NCBI RefSeq assembly: GCF_016811075.1
Contig: NZ_JAFBGL010000002.1
Coordinates: forward strand, 248,001 to 312,000
Reading direction: 5' to 3'
DNA: 64,000 nucleotides
Source: Oceaniferula flava
GTDB lineage: Bacteria > Verrucomicrobiota > Verrucomicrobiia > Verrucomicrobiales > Akkermansiaceae
Part shown: one piece after another, positions 42,841 through 51,192 of the stretch
Layout of the letters: each line of letters begins with the position of its first letter
How positions within the stretch are numbered: the first letter of the stretch is position 1
The notes under the pieces: generated by a model
The model's database searches: none
What the model was told of the DNA's origin: nothing
What the model saw: only the letters and a program-made list of their open reading frames with translations
Position numbers and translations under genes: made by a program

Positions 42841-42957
42841 TCGGAATCAAGACAAAGTTTGAAACGCAAGTCGGCTCACTGCATTGCACACCGTCATCAA
42901 AAGCGTTTACTTCCTGTGGCCCCGCCTTTCTGATCAGAGGCGGGGTCGCTTTTTATA
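42841..42957 (+). ncRNA. tracrRNA of the type II-C system
   Basis: GGAATCAAGACAAAGT (42843-42858) is an anti-repeat: it pairs with the first 16 bases of the plus-strand repeat at 14 Watson-Crick positions, one G-U and one mismatch. The tail can fold with AAACGC (42862-42867) against GCGTTT (42903-42908) and ends in a strong terminator. It runs divergently from cas9, whose start codon is only 25 bp away. The 5' end is not precise. Confidence 0.88.
42920..42954 (+). terminator. Intrinsic terminator ending the tracrRNA
   Basis: CCCCGCCT (42920-42927) pairs with AGGCGGGG (42938-42945), followed by TCGCTTTTT. The T-run lies on the plus-strand side only, which supports a plus-strand transcript. 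Confidence 0.88.
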
Positions 42958-42999
42958 AGGGGAGAAGATTCTCGGGATTATCAAATGAGCCTATTGGCT

Positions 43000-43989
43000 C
43001 TATCTCCCGCTCCTAAACAACAGCCAAAGAAAAAACGGGCCACCTAACAGTGCGGTGATAATGCCTACGGGGACTTCGGCGGAGGTGGCTAGGGTGCGAG
43101 CGATGGTGTCGCATAGGGTGAGGAAACTGCCGCCGAAGAGAATGGAGGCTGGGATTAGGTGGCGGTGGTTGGTGCCGATGAGCAGGCGGCAGATGTGCGG
43201 GGCCATGATGCCAACAAAACCAATGGGACCACAGACGGTGACGATGCCGGCAATCATCAGCGAGACTGCGATGAAGAGGGTGAAACGCATGGGTTCCACT
43301 CGCAGCCCGTAACTTGCGGCGAGGTCGTCATCGATGGTCAGCAGGTTCAACTCCCGGTGCAGGTAGGCGATGATTAAGGAGCCACTGAAAATGAAGGGGA
43401 GGACCTGGAAAACAGTGTCGTAGCTGGCACGACTGAGGTCGCCCATCAGCCAGTGGATGATGCGGAAGGTGTTGCTAAGGTCGCCGAGGTATTGGAACAG
43501 CAGGATCAGGCTGGAGAAGAAAAAGCTGATCGCCACACCGCCTAACAACATTGTCTGCGGTGAGGTGTTTCCCGTGGCTTTGGCAACGCCGTAGACCAAG
43601 GCAATGGAAACTATGGCTCCCAACAGCGCGGCAAGCGAGAGCCCGGAGACACCGAGGAAGGTGAACTGGATGCCGAGGAAAAGCGAGAGAGTCACACCGA
43701 GCGAGGCTCCACCAGCCACGCCCAAGGTGAAGGGGGTGGCCAGCGGGTTCCTGAAGATGGCTTGAAACACGACACCACCAAGCGACAGGCCGATGCCGGC
43801 GAGCATGGCCAAGAGCACCCGCGGCACGCGGATTTGCCAGAAGACGAGGGCATCGAGATCCTCGGCTCCAGGGCGGGCGATCACCGACCAATCAGGGCTG
43901 CTGATCCCCACCCAAGGGGCGATCAGTAGAGTCAGCACTGCCACAGGAAGCAGCACGCCGAAGATGGTTTTCCTGGGTGACTTAGTCAT
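43000..43989 (-). CDS. btuC: ABC transporter permease, BtuC/FecCD family
   Basis: A 329-residue inner-membrane permease with about nine to ten transmembrane helices. Family marks are RVPRVLLAMLAGIGLSLGGVVFQAIFRNPLATPFTLGVAGGASLG, LLGGVAISFFFSSLILL, WLMGDLSRASYD and GPIGFVGIMAPHICRLL. This family imports vitamin B12, siderophores and haem. The riboswitch upstream of the operon points to a corrinoid here. It is the last gene of the operon. The ATG at 43989 overlaps the end of the ATPase gene by 8 bp, which decides the start over longer open frames. Confidence 0.93.
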   Translation of the reverse strand: MTKSPRKTIFGVLLPVAVLTLLIAPWVGISSPDWSVIARPGAEDLDALVFWQIRVPRVLLAMLAGIGLSLGGVVFQAIFRNPLATPFTLGVAGGASLGVTLSLFLGIQFTFLGVSGLSLAALLGAIVSIALVYGVAKATGNTSPQTMLLGGVAISFFFSSLILLFQYLGDLSNTFRIIHWLMGDLSRASYDTVFQVLPFIFSGSLIIAYLHRELNLLTIDDDLAASYGLRVEPMRFTLFIAVSLMIAGIVTVCGPIGFVGIMAPHICRLLIGTNHRHLIPASILFGGSFLTLCDTIARTLATSAEVPVGIITALLGGPFFLWLLFRSGR

Positions 43990-44788
43990 GGCTCGGGTGG
44001 CGGTGATGTCTGGGGACGACCATGGGAGCTCCGCTCTCGGGGTGTGGCTGAACCGACCAGCGGGAATCGAAAATTTCCTCCAGCGTCTCCGTGGTGATGA
44101 AATCGTTGGGGGTGGCGTCGTAGAGGACTTCGCCATTTTTCATGCCAATGATACGATCGAAATCCATCGCCGCCCAGTTGAGGTCGTGGGTGACGCTGAC
44201 GATGGTGCGTTTTTCGCCCTGGCCGATGTCTCCTAACAACTCCTGAATCGATTCGCGCTGTTTCGGATCGAGATGCGCTGCCGGTTCATCGAGCAGGAGG
44301 ATGGGGGACTGCTGGGTGAGTGCGGCGGCGATGTTGACCTTCTGCCGTTCGCCACCGCTCAGCGTGTTCAGGCTTCTTTGGGCGAGGTGATCCACTCCGG
44401 CGCGCTGCATCATGTCCTTGGCGATATGCCGGCCATCGTGATCGTGGGGTAAAATCCCGGGGCCGATGGCTGCGTGGGAGTAGCGGCTCATCAGGATGAA
44501 GTCCTGCACGGAAAAGGGAATGTCTCCGCCGAGGCCCTGAGGGACGTAGGCGATTTTTTGGGCAATCTGCGCGCGTGTGAGCCGGGTGATGGTTTCTCCT
44601 TGGATGCGGACCTCGCCGTGATCGGGGGTGATCAATCCTAACAGGCAGCGCAGCAAGCTGGTCTTGCCCGCCCCATTGGCCCCAACAATGGCCACCCGCT
44701 CGCCACTCCGGATCGAGCAGCTGACTCCCGTGAGGAGCCGCTGCGCGCCAATGGTTAGCGAGAGCTGATGGATATCGAGTGCGGGCAT
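43982..44788 (-). CDS. btuD: ABC transporter ATP-binding protein, BtuD-like
   Basis: A 268-residue ATPase for the BtuC-type permease. Walker A is VAIVGANGAGKTSLLRCLLG, Q-loop IAYVPQGLGG, signature LNTLSGGERQKVNIAAAL, Walker B PILLLDEPAAHLD and H-loop VSVTHDLN. All are intact. It hydrolyses ATP at the inner face of the membrane. It lies between a binding-protein gene (35-bp gap) and the permease gene (8-bp overlap) in the same direction. Confidence 0.95.
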   Translation of the reverse strand: MPALDIHQLSLTIGAQRLLTGVSCSIRSGERVAIVGANGAGKTSLLRCLLGLITPDHGEVRIQGETITRLTRAQIAQKIAYVPQGLGGDIPFSVQDFILMSRYSHAAIGPGILPHDHDGRHIAKDMMQRAGVDHLAQRSLNTLSGGERQKVNIAAALTQQSPILLLDEPAAHLDPKQRESIQELLGDIGQGEKRTIVSVTHDLNWAAMDFDRIIGMKNGEVLYDATPNDFITTETLEEIFDSRWSVQPHPESGAPMVVPRHHRHPSHD

Positions 44789-44823
44789 GGACGTGTGAAT
44801 CTTGGGGAAATGGTTTCCCTTTC

Positions 44824-45759
44824 CTACTTGGGTGAGATGGCTTGGGCGAAGGCTTCGAGGGTGTCAGGGAAGCGGGGGCCGGGGATGTGATGTTGGTTTT
44901 GGTGAATGATGACGATGCGTTGGTTTTGCACCGCCTTCAGCTCGGAGTAGCTCGACCATGCTTGCAGGAGCTGATCACGGTCGGCCTTTTCCCAGACCTT
45001 CTCAGGGATCAGGTCGATGATGACATCAGGGTTGATCTGAATCAGTTTCTCGCGTGAGAGCGAGGGGTAGGCGATGGCTCCACGATAAGCGTTCCGACCG
45101 CCGGCCATGGTGATGTATTCCTGATGCACTCCGGCATTGCCTGCGGCGATGATGCGGTCGGGGTGCGCTGAGCTGGTATCGCGGGAAATACAGACCAGCA
45201 CCCGCGGCGGTGGTGACGGGGCTGGGTATTGTTGCCGCACCTGCTGGACCCGCTCACGGATGTGGCGGACGATGCTGTGGGCCTTGTCCTCTTTACCGAA
45301 GGCTGAACCCAAGACCTCGATGGAGTCGATGATTCCGGTGGTGCTGGTGTGATCCACCGAGATGGTTTCGATGCCGAGCTGCTGCAGCCGCTGCGCCAGC
45401 GACTCCTGCTCGACGAGTAGCAGGACGTGATCGGGCTCGAGTTGGAGCAGAGCTTCAAAGTCGAGATCGAGGTAGCCGCCGACGACTGGCTTGGAGCTGA
45501 CTTCCGGTGGGAACTGGCAGAAGCGGGAGACACCGACGAGTTGCTCGGCAAGGTCTAACTGGTAGATGATTTCCACGGCGCTGGGTGACAAGGCAACAAT
45601 GCGCGGCGTGCTCTCACTGCGGTCGGACGGCGGGTAGGATCGGGCGACCGCTTGGTCCAAGGATTGTCTCCACCAGTGGCTGGCGGCAAAGATGGCGACC
45701 ACAGCCACGACCATGATGACAAGGCCCTTGTAGCGACGGGGATGGGTCGGTTTGGACAT
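44824..45759 (-). CDS. ABC substrate-binding protein, BtuF-like, with signal anchor
   Basis: A 311-residue class III (helical-backbone) binding protein. The N-terminus YKGLVIMVVAVVAIFAASHWW is a signal or membrane anchor without lipobox. PRIVALSPSAVEIIYQLDLAEQLVGVSRFCQFPPEV is the family start, and later VVGGYLDLDFEALLQLEPDHVLLL. It should capture the ligand in the periplasm and pass it to the permease. The ATG at 45759 shares one base with the stop of the preceding gene (TGATG), so translation is probably coupled. That decides the start. Confidence 0.9.
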   Translation of the reverse strand: MSKPTHPRRYKGLVIMVVAVVAIFAASHWWRQSLDQAVARSYPPSDRSESTPRIVALSPSAVEIIYQLDLAEQLVGVSRFCQFPPEVSSKPVVGGYLDLDFEALLQLEPDHVLLLVEQESLAQRLQQLGIETISVDHTSTTGIIDSIEVLGSAFGKEDKAHSIVRHIRERVQQVRQQYPAPSPPPRVLVCISRDTSSAHPDRIIAAGNAGVHQEYITMAGGRNAYRGAIAYPSLSREKLIQINPDVIIDLIPEKVWEKADRDQLLQAWSSYSELKAVQNQRIVIIHQNQHHIPGPRFPDTLEAFAQAISPK

Positions 45760-46568
45760 CACGCGTGGAGTTGCTGGTGCAGCCACTCAGCGGTGTCGAG
45801 GATGCTGGGGCCGTCTTGAATGATATTCTTGCCGGGGGTCACCGTGGAAAGGATGATCTGAGAGTCCATGTCCCACTGGCGTTGGAAGATGAGCTCTTCC
45901 GCATTGAGCTCGTATTCCGGCTCGTGGAAGAAGAGATAGACGTCCGGCTTCTGGCTGGCGACGTAATCGAAATCGGGGACGAGGTAATCCGTGCTGTTGT
46001 CGCGATAGATGAGATCGCCACCTGCAATGTCGACCAGGTCCTGGATGTAGGAACCACCACCGACGGTGTGCATTTCTCCATCGACCCAGATCTCCACATA
46101 GACCCGAGGTCGCCGTGCGGGGGCATTTTGCCTCAAAATATTCACCCGCTCGGTGAGTGACGCCGTCAGTGTGCGGGCTTCCTCAAGCTGGTTCATCAAC
46201 CTGCCGAGAACGCGGATGTTTTCCAGAATTCCGTAGAAACTCTGCGGCAGCGGGAGGACAAAAACCGGCAGGCCTTCCCTAGCGAGCTGGTTGGCGAGAT
46301 TCCTTTGAATCCCATTGGTGGTCAGGATGAGCGAGGGCTTCAGAACCTTGATCTTATCGATGTCGCAGTAGACATATTGCCCCACCACCGGGGCCTCGAG
46401 CTCCGGCACGTAGCGGCGACAGTATTCGGAGGCACCCACCAGCGAATCAGCGAGGCCCATCGTGTGAAGGGTCTCGGTGGCAAAGGGCAAAAGGCTAACG
46501 ACTCGAGCCGGACGAGTGGCAAGAATGAAGTAGTGATCAATTGCTTCGCAATAAATGGTCCGGTTCAT
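45759..46568 (-). CDS. BtuF-like binding protein without signal peptide
   Basis: A 269-residue protein of the same helical-backbone family as its neighbour: RVVSLLPFATETLHTMGLADSLVGASEYCRRYVPELEAPVVGQYVYCDIDKIKVLKPSLIL. The first 20 residues (NRTIYCEAIDHYFILATRP) are not a signal peptide and no longer start is available upstream in frame. It may therefore act in the cytoplasm or be exported by another way. The hits of this kind in other genomes are often called cobalamin-binding protein. The two binding-protein genes overlap and are probably coupled. Confidence 0.85.
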   Translation of the reverse strand: MNRTIYCEAIDHYFILATRPARVVSLLPFATETLHTMGLADSLVGASEYCRRYVPELEAPVVGQYVYCDIDKIKVLKPSLILTTNGIQRNLANQLAREGLPVFVLPLPQSFYGILENIRVLGRLMNQLEEARTLTASLTERVNILRQNAPARRPRVYVEIWVDGEMHTVGGGSYIQDLVDIAGGDLIYRDNSTDYLVPDFDYVASQKPDVYLFFHEPEYELNAEELIFQRQWDMDSQIILSTVTPGKNIIQDGPSILDTAEWLHQQLHA

Positions 46569-46579
46569 AGATGGGCGGG

Positions 46580-46609
46580 GGCAGGATCACCTGATCGGGC
46601 GATCCTGCC
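46580..46609 (-). terminator. Hairpin between the receptor gene and the binding-protein genes
   Basis: GGCAGGATC (46580-46588) and GATCCTGCC (46601-46609) form a perfect 9-bp stem in a 54-bp gap. No T-run follows on the minus strand, so partial termination or mRNA stabilisation between btuB and the transporter genes is more likely than full termination. Confidence 0.45.
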
Positions 46610-46622
46610 AAGCAGCGAATGC

Positions 46623-48536
46623 TTACCATTCAAAAGTAATGCCGCCAAAGAGACCGCGGCCTCGTCCTGGGTAGGTGGTTTGATACAGACCACTGCCGAA
46701 ATTGGCGAACTCGTAGTCCTCATCGAAGACATTGGTCACTCTGGCATTCAGGGTGATGCCGGGCCTGATCTGGTAGTTGGCATGCAGGTTGACGAGGGTG
46801 TAGGCATCCACCTCGTTGCCACCCCAGCTACGGTCGTCGAGGTAATTGACGCTGAAGCCTGCTTCCAAGGTGTCGGTGACATCGGTGCTGACACGCAGAC
46901 CGGCGGAGTGCTCGGGCTGGTCTTGCAGTGACTCGGCCAGCCAGGTGTAATTCACGCTGCCGCGGACGCGGCCGTCCAGCCACGTAGCGTGCGCTTCCAA
47001 TTCCACGCCACGGGTGACCGTGGTGCCGGGGGCGTTGGTGGTGATCGGAGCGTAGAACGGAGGGCCTCCATAGGTGGTGGTGATCTGGTCCTCGATCCGG
47101 TTTTCAAAATAGCCGACGCTTACGAGATACTGACCATCGCAGAACGATTGATCGACACCGAGGTCCCAACCGATCGATTGCTCAGCTTCCAAGTCGAAGT
47201 TGGAGGTGCCACCAAAGCCGTAGATATCGATGAAGGACGGAGGACGGAAACCTTTGCCGACGCTGGCGCGGAACTTGGTGCCGGTGGACTCGATCCGATA
47301 CGCTGCTGCTGCGCGCCAGGTGACCTCATCGCCGTAGGTGTCATAATCCTCCCAGCGAACTCCGCCAGTCAGGGTGAAGGCCTCAGTGATGTCCCAGCTG
47401 TGGTTGACGTAGGCGCCGTACTGGCGGACGTCACGTTGGTCCTCGGTCAGGCCGTAGTAGTAACTTTGATATTGGAAATCAGTGGTTTCATAGACCAGGC
47501 CAGCCGTTGTGCTGTGGCGATCGTTCCACTGCACGGTGTTGTCCCAGTAAATCGCCTTTTTCTCCCCGTCGGTGCGGTAGAAGTTGGCCGAGGCGTAGGT
47601 GGTGGAATCAAAATCCTCCTCGTAAAGACCGAGTGTGAGTTTGGATTTCCAGATTTCGTTCACCTGCAGCTCGCCGTAGATGGTGGCGAGGGTGCTGGTG
47701 GTGTCATCGTCGGCATCGCGGGAGAAGCTGGGGTCCGAGTAAATAGGACGACGGAACTCGGAATCGAAGCCCCGCAGGGTCAGGCCTATGTCGAGAGAGT
47801 CATTGACCTGGTAATCGAGACGCAGCGCGTAGCTCAGCTGGCTGAAGTCGTTATTCGGCAGATCGTTGTCCGTGCTTTCGTAGCCGATACCGAAGTTGTA
47901 GGAGAGTTGGTCGATTTGCCCTTGGAAGTTCAGGCTGCTGGAAAAGCTATCGAACGAGCCGGCTTCCAGTCGCAGCGAGCCACTGGGAGCGCCGCTGCCT
48001 TTGGCGGAGTAGAGCCCCAATACGCCACCGATGGCATCGCCGCCATACAGAGCACTCTGGGGTCCGCGGAGGATTTCAACGCGGGATAATCCGAGCAGCC
48101 CGGAGCCGCCGAAGAAACTGCCCGAGGTGATGTTAGGGCCGGAAACACGCATGCCATCGACCCGAATGTGAGCGTGGCCGGTGGTGGTGCCACGCAGCAG
48201 CAGGGATGAAGCTGAGCCGCGCTGGCCGGAAATGGATTCTGAGATCACGCCGGGAGCAAATTTCAGGGCGTCGTCCAGGTGATAGATGCCGTCGCTTTCC
48301 AGTCCGCTGACATCGAGCACGGTCACTGCGCTGCCGACTTTGGAAAGATCCGTCTCGGCGCGGTTAGCGATGATGGTGGTGTTCGGAAGTTCGTTCTCTT
48401 CCTCATTGGCACATGCCATGCCGAGGCTGGCGGCGGTGGCTGCAATGGTGATGATCCCGGTGTGACGCTGAATGTTAGGCGTAAGACGGGCCGACGATGA
48501 GGCACTTGAATCGAGTGCTGATTGGTTATGTTTCAT
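46623..48536 (-). CDS. btuB: TonB-dependent receptor, BtuB-like
   Basis: A 637-residue outer-membrane receptor with an extended signal region ending near SLGMACANEE. The plug reads TTIIANRAETDLSKVGSAVTVLDV, DALKFAPGVISESISGQRGSASSLLLRGTTTGHAHIRVDGMRVSGPN and SRVEILRGPQSALYGGDAIGGVL. A 22-strand barrel follows and ends in the aromatic FGGITFEW typical of outer-membrane proteins. Energy comes from TonB-ExbBD, which are not in the window. The cobalamin riboswitch directly upstream makes vitamin B12 or another corrinoid the expected ligand. Confidence 0.95.
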   Translation of the reverse strand: MKHNQSALDSSASSSARLTPNIQRHTGIITIAATAASLGMACANEEENELPNTTIIANRAETDLSKVGSAVTVLDVSGLESDGIYHLDDALKFAPGVISESISGQRGSASSLLLRGTTTGHAHIRVDGMRVSGPNITSGSFFGGSGLLGLSRVEILRGPQSALYGGDAIGGVLGLYSAKGSGAPSGSLRLEAGSFDSFSSSLNFQGQIDQLSYNFGIGYESTDNDLPNNDFSQLSYALRLDYQVNDSLDIGLTLRGFDSEFRRPIYSDPSFSRDADDDTTSTLATIYGELQVNEIWKSKLTLGLYEEDFDSTTYASANFYRTDGEKKAIYWDNTVQWNDRHSTTAGLVYETTDFQYQSYYYGLTEDQRDVRQYGAYVNHSWDITEAFTLTGGVRWEDYDTYGDEVTWRAAAAYRIESTGTKFRASVGKGFRPPSFIDIYGFGGTSNFDLEAEQSIGWDLGVDQSFCDGQYLVSVGYFENRIEDQITTTYGGPPFYAPITTNAPGTTVTRGVELEAHATWLDGRVRGSVNYTWLAESLQDQPEHSAGLRVSTDVTDTLEAGFSVNYLDDRSWGGNEVDAYTLVNLHANYQIRPGITLNARVTNVFDEDYEFANFGSGLYQTTYPGRGRGLFGGITFEW

Positions 48537-48579
48537 AGGTCTGAGTGGTTCCTGTTAGTCGCAGGAAGGTTCTCGGATC

Positions 48580-48768
48580 CTCTCAGGCTGGTGTTCTGGC
48601 TCACCGGATCGTGTTTGATCCTGGCTCACAGTGGCGTAACCGCTCCGGAATGGCATCGACTGATGTGTCACCGGATTCCCCATCGATTTCCTGCCCGTGC
48701 TACGGGCCTCCCGAAAGGTGCTGCCGGATGTCCGACAGCGCGCGGATACTTGGACGGGGTTCAATAAA
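48580..48768 (-). promoter_or_regulatory. Cobalamin riboswitch
   Basis: On the minus strand, in the leader of the btuB-like gene. The B12 box AGCCAGAACACCAGCCTG lies at 48584-48601. GCCACTG (48629-48635), the adjoining GGGGAATCCGGTGA and the GGAGCGG segment are the other conserved parts of the adenosylcobalamin/AqCbl riboswitch core. Binding of cobalamin should lower expression of the downstream uptake operon. Outer limits are approximate. Confidence 0.93.
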
Positions 48769-48807
48769 TAACAATGAAAATCCGTTGCATCGCTCAGAGT
48801 GGGCGAT

Positions 48808-48836
48808 TTGACAAAGATTTGATTACAGATTATCCT
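48808..48836 (+). promoter_or_regulatory. Sigma-70-type promoter of the DksA-like gene
   Basis: TTGACA (48808-48813), 17 bp, then TATCCT (48831-48836), 32 bp before the ATG of the next gene. Confidence 0.6.
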
Positions 48837-48868
48837 TCAGAATCATCCCTAATAGTGATGCCTGAGCC

Positions 48869-49216
48869 ATGAATAAAAGCGAACTCAATAAGATACGGAA
48901 GGCCTTGGTGCTGCAGCGCCAAGAGGTGCTGGAGGATTTGAACCGTCACGGTGTCGCCAACACAGGCACCGCTGGCGCACTTGCTGACGAGGCGGATCGC
49001 GCTGAGAAGATTGCCGAGTCCGTGGTGGAACATCAGCTGGGATACACCGAAAGTAAGCTGCTCGAGAAAATCGACTTCGCACTCCAACGCATTGATGAAG
49101 GAGGCTACGGTATTTGTGAAGAATGTGGTGGGGAAATCAGCATGGCCCGCTTGGAGGCCAAACCTTCTGTCTCTCTGTGCATTGATTGCCAGAGCGCCAA
49201 GGAAAAGTCGGCTTGA
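48869..49216 (+). CDS. DksA/TraR-type zinc-finger protein
   Basis: A 115-residue protein of the DksA/TraR family, which acts in the secondary channel of RNA polymerase, usually together with ppGpp. The coiled-coil N-terminus (LNKIRKALVLQRQEVLEDLNRH) and the helix DEADRAEKIAESVVEHQLG are followed by RIDEGGYGICEECGGEIS and ARLEAKPSVSLCIDCQ with four zinc-binding cysteines. It is shorter than E. coli DksA, and the coiled-coil tip Asp residues are not clearly preserved. It is divergent from the cobalamin operon. Confidence 0.92.
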   Translation: MNKSELNKIRKALVLQRQEVLEDLNRHGVANTGTAGALADEADRAEKIAESVVEHQLGYTESKLLEKIDFALQRIDEGGYGICEECGGEISMARLEAKPSVSLCIDCQSAKEKSA

Positions 49217-49284
49217 AGTGTAGGGATCAGCCTCAGCCCGTGGGAGGGAGCAAGGTATAGCTCTCCATTCAACGTCCCAAGCTG

Positions 49285-50007
49285 TTAGCGCAGGCCTTTT
49301 TTCACCTCCTTGGGTTTCTCGAACTCCATGTAAGTGATGCCGGTGACTTTCTGGGTGCCGAGTTTGTAGGTCTCCACATTCATTTTTTCCAAGGTTTGCA
49401 CATCGCCCACCTTCATCAGGTTGGTCACGTGGAAGCGTTTGAGGAGCTGGCCATCGCGGTTGTAGCCGGAGACTTGCATCAGGGCTCCATATTTTTTGTG
49501 CACCCAGATGTAGACGATGCCATAGCTACCGTCGCGTGTGGGGTTCACCAGGCGGATTTTATAACAGTCCTGAGTTTTGATTTTCTCTGAACCCTCGATC
49601 GTGGCATTGGGCCAGTAGAGAAAGCGGAATGCGAGATCTTCGTAGGTGAGATCTGTTCCCATGATCGGCTGGCTGAGTTTGCTGCTGGGAAAGCGCAGAG
49701 TCTTGCCATTTTTCAGCTCGAAGAGATCGAATTTGTCTTTCTTCAAACGCATGTGAAATTTCTGCCAAACTTTACCATCGAAATATTGGAACTGAATGTT
49801 CTCCCCGCGCAGGAACAAAGCGATGGGGGAGCGCTTGCCATTTTTGCGCAAGTTGCCGGTGAGATTGTTCTGCTGGAGGGTGGCGGAAAGGCGCACTCCC
49901 TCAAGAATCCGATCGGCGGCTTCATCCGCACGGACGTTAGAAACCAAGCAGGTGGCGACTGCAAAGGCCGCAGCGATCAAGGGGAGAAAGGATGGACGGA
50001 TTGTCAT
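49285..50007 (-). CDS. Outer-membrane lipoprotein-sorting (LolA-like) family protein
   Basis: A 240-residue exported protein with a Sec signal peptide (FLPLIAAAFAVATCLVSNVRA). The mature region has the beta-rich pattern of this LolA/LolB-fold family: LRGENIQFQYFDGKVWQKFHMRLK, FPSSKLSQPIMGTDLTYEDLAFRFLYWP and CYKIRLVNPTRDGSYGIVYIWVHKKYGALMQVSGYNRDGQLLKRF. Such proteins carry or measure lipidic ligands in the periplasm, and the exact role is unknown. Three further upstream ATGs are in frame, but only the one at 50007 puts the signal peptide at the N-terminus. Confidence 0.85.
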   Translation of the reverse strand: MTIRPSFLPLIAAAFAVATCLVSNVRADEAADRILEGVRLSATLQQNNLTGNLRKNGKRSPIALFLRGENIQFQYFDGKVWQKFHMRLKKDKFDLFELKNGKTLRFPSSKLSQPIMGTDLTYEDLAFRFLYWPNATIEGSEKIKTQDCYKIRLVNPTRDGSYGIVYIWVHKKYGALMQVSGYNRDGQLLKRFHVTNLMKVGDVQTLEKMNVETYKLGTQKVTGITYMEFEKPKEVKKGLR

Positions 50008-50198
50008 GCTGGAAAAATAACACTTCATACTCCTATAGACGACAAGAATAAAATAGTTATTCACAAAATGATTCATTTGGCTGCAAATTTTAAAATCATG
50101 CTTGAGCGTAACGGTTTCAAGGCATTTCATGAGCGCAGATTTTTATCACATCTCTGTTCCCCGCAGATTTGTCTTACGCGCCCCTCCCAAACTACATC

Positions 50199-51179
50199 AT
50201 GAGCTTACGCACGCAACTCAACGACACTCTCACCGAGTATCTTCCTGCGAATCCCAAAGAAGCCATTAAGGGCACTGAGCTAATTCGACTGATTCGGATG
50301 AAACTGGACGGCAATTATTCCGATGCCTCGCTGCGTTATCATTTTTCGATCATGTCCTGTGATCCCACCTCGCCAATTGCCAAGGTGGAAAAAGGCCAAG
50401 GTTATTATCGCCGCACCGCACCCATTCCGGCGCTCTCCAGTGCCCAAGAAATCTACTCGCAGTATCAAGGGCGACTGGATGATATCCAGGGCGATCAAGC
50501 GCAGGTCGATCATGCGATGATGCGCATTCGCAAATTCCGCGCCATCGTGAACAAGTGGTGCGATGTCAATGGACGTTTCCCTTTTCCTTTCCGCGAACCC
50601 TTTGCCGCTGACGCCCCTATCGGAAATCTTTGGAAGTTCCCGGAGATGTTATTGGTCGATTGGGAAAGTCGCGAAGGTGATGAGCAGGCGATGCCTCTGA
50701 GAAAGCTGAAAACGCAGCTCGGTCTGCCACCGTTTCGCTTGCACGCAGCACGTCTCCGCATCCTGCCGGCGCACCACTCGTTCCGTGAAGATTTTTTCCA
50801 AACCCTGAGTGCCTCGGTCTGGGCGCAGGGCGGTGAGCTGATTTATGCCGCGCCGATTGAGGACGAAGCCCTGGCCGATTCCATTCGCCGCTTGAGCATC
50901 GCCTTCGGCATCGGTGTGACCACCTTCGGTCTCACTGCGGAAATCCTCGATGACCTGCCACGCCCGGCCAACATTCTCAACGCCCACCCACGGGAAACCG
51001 AGGCTCTGATGGAGCGACTGGATGTGACGCGTGTGTCCGCAGTGAAATCGAGAAGCCACATCGACTGGTCGTCACTGGAAGCGCTCCGTGGCGACAGCAC
51101 CGAGGTGGATGACCTGTTAGCCTGGCTCTCCGAGAGTGCCGATGTCGGCAGCATGAGCCCATACGGTGGCGGCGAGTAG
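50199..51179 (+). CDS. Protein of unknown function with N-terminal winged-helix-like region
   Basis: A 326-residue soluble protein I cannot assign. The first 60 residues, NPKEAIKGTELIRLIRMKLDGNYSDASLRYHFSIMSCDPTSPIAKVEKGQGYYRR, look like a DNA-binding winged helix. The middle (DAPIGNLWKFPEMLLVDWESR) is reminiscent of a nuclease fold, and ARLRILPAHHSFREDFFQTLSASVWAQGGELIYAAPIEDEALADSIRRLSIAFGIGV follows. No active-site motif is certain. A TTG at 50169 could add ten residues. I use the ATG at 50199. It is convergent with the TIGR03790 gene. Confidence 0.7.
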   Translation: MSLRTQLNDTLTEYLPANPKEAIKGTELIRLIRMKLDGNYSDASLRYHFSIMSCDPTSPIAKVEKGQGYYRRTAPIPALSSAQEIYSQYQGRLDDIQGDQAQVDHAMMRIRKFRAIVNKWCDVNGRFPFPFREPFAADAPIGNLWKFPEMLLVDWESREGDEQAMPLRKLKTQLGLPPFRLHAARLRILPAHHSFREDFFQTLSASVWAQGGELIYAAPIEDEALADSIRRLSIAFGIGVTTFGLTAEILDDLPRPANILNAHPRETEALMERLDVTRVSAVKSRSHIDWSSLEALRGDSTEVDDLLAWLSESADVGSMSPYGGGE

Positions 51180-51192
51180 GCCGTGCTACGGC

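Noticed and set aside
43000-44788. Iron-siderophore transporter
   Set aside because: The FecCD family also imports siderophores, but the cobalamin riboswitch at the head of the operon points to corrinoids.
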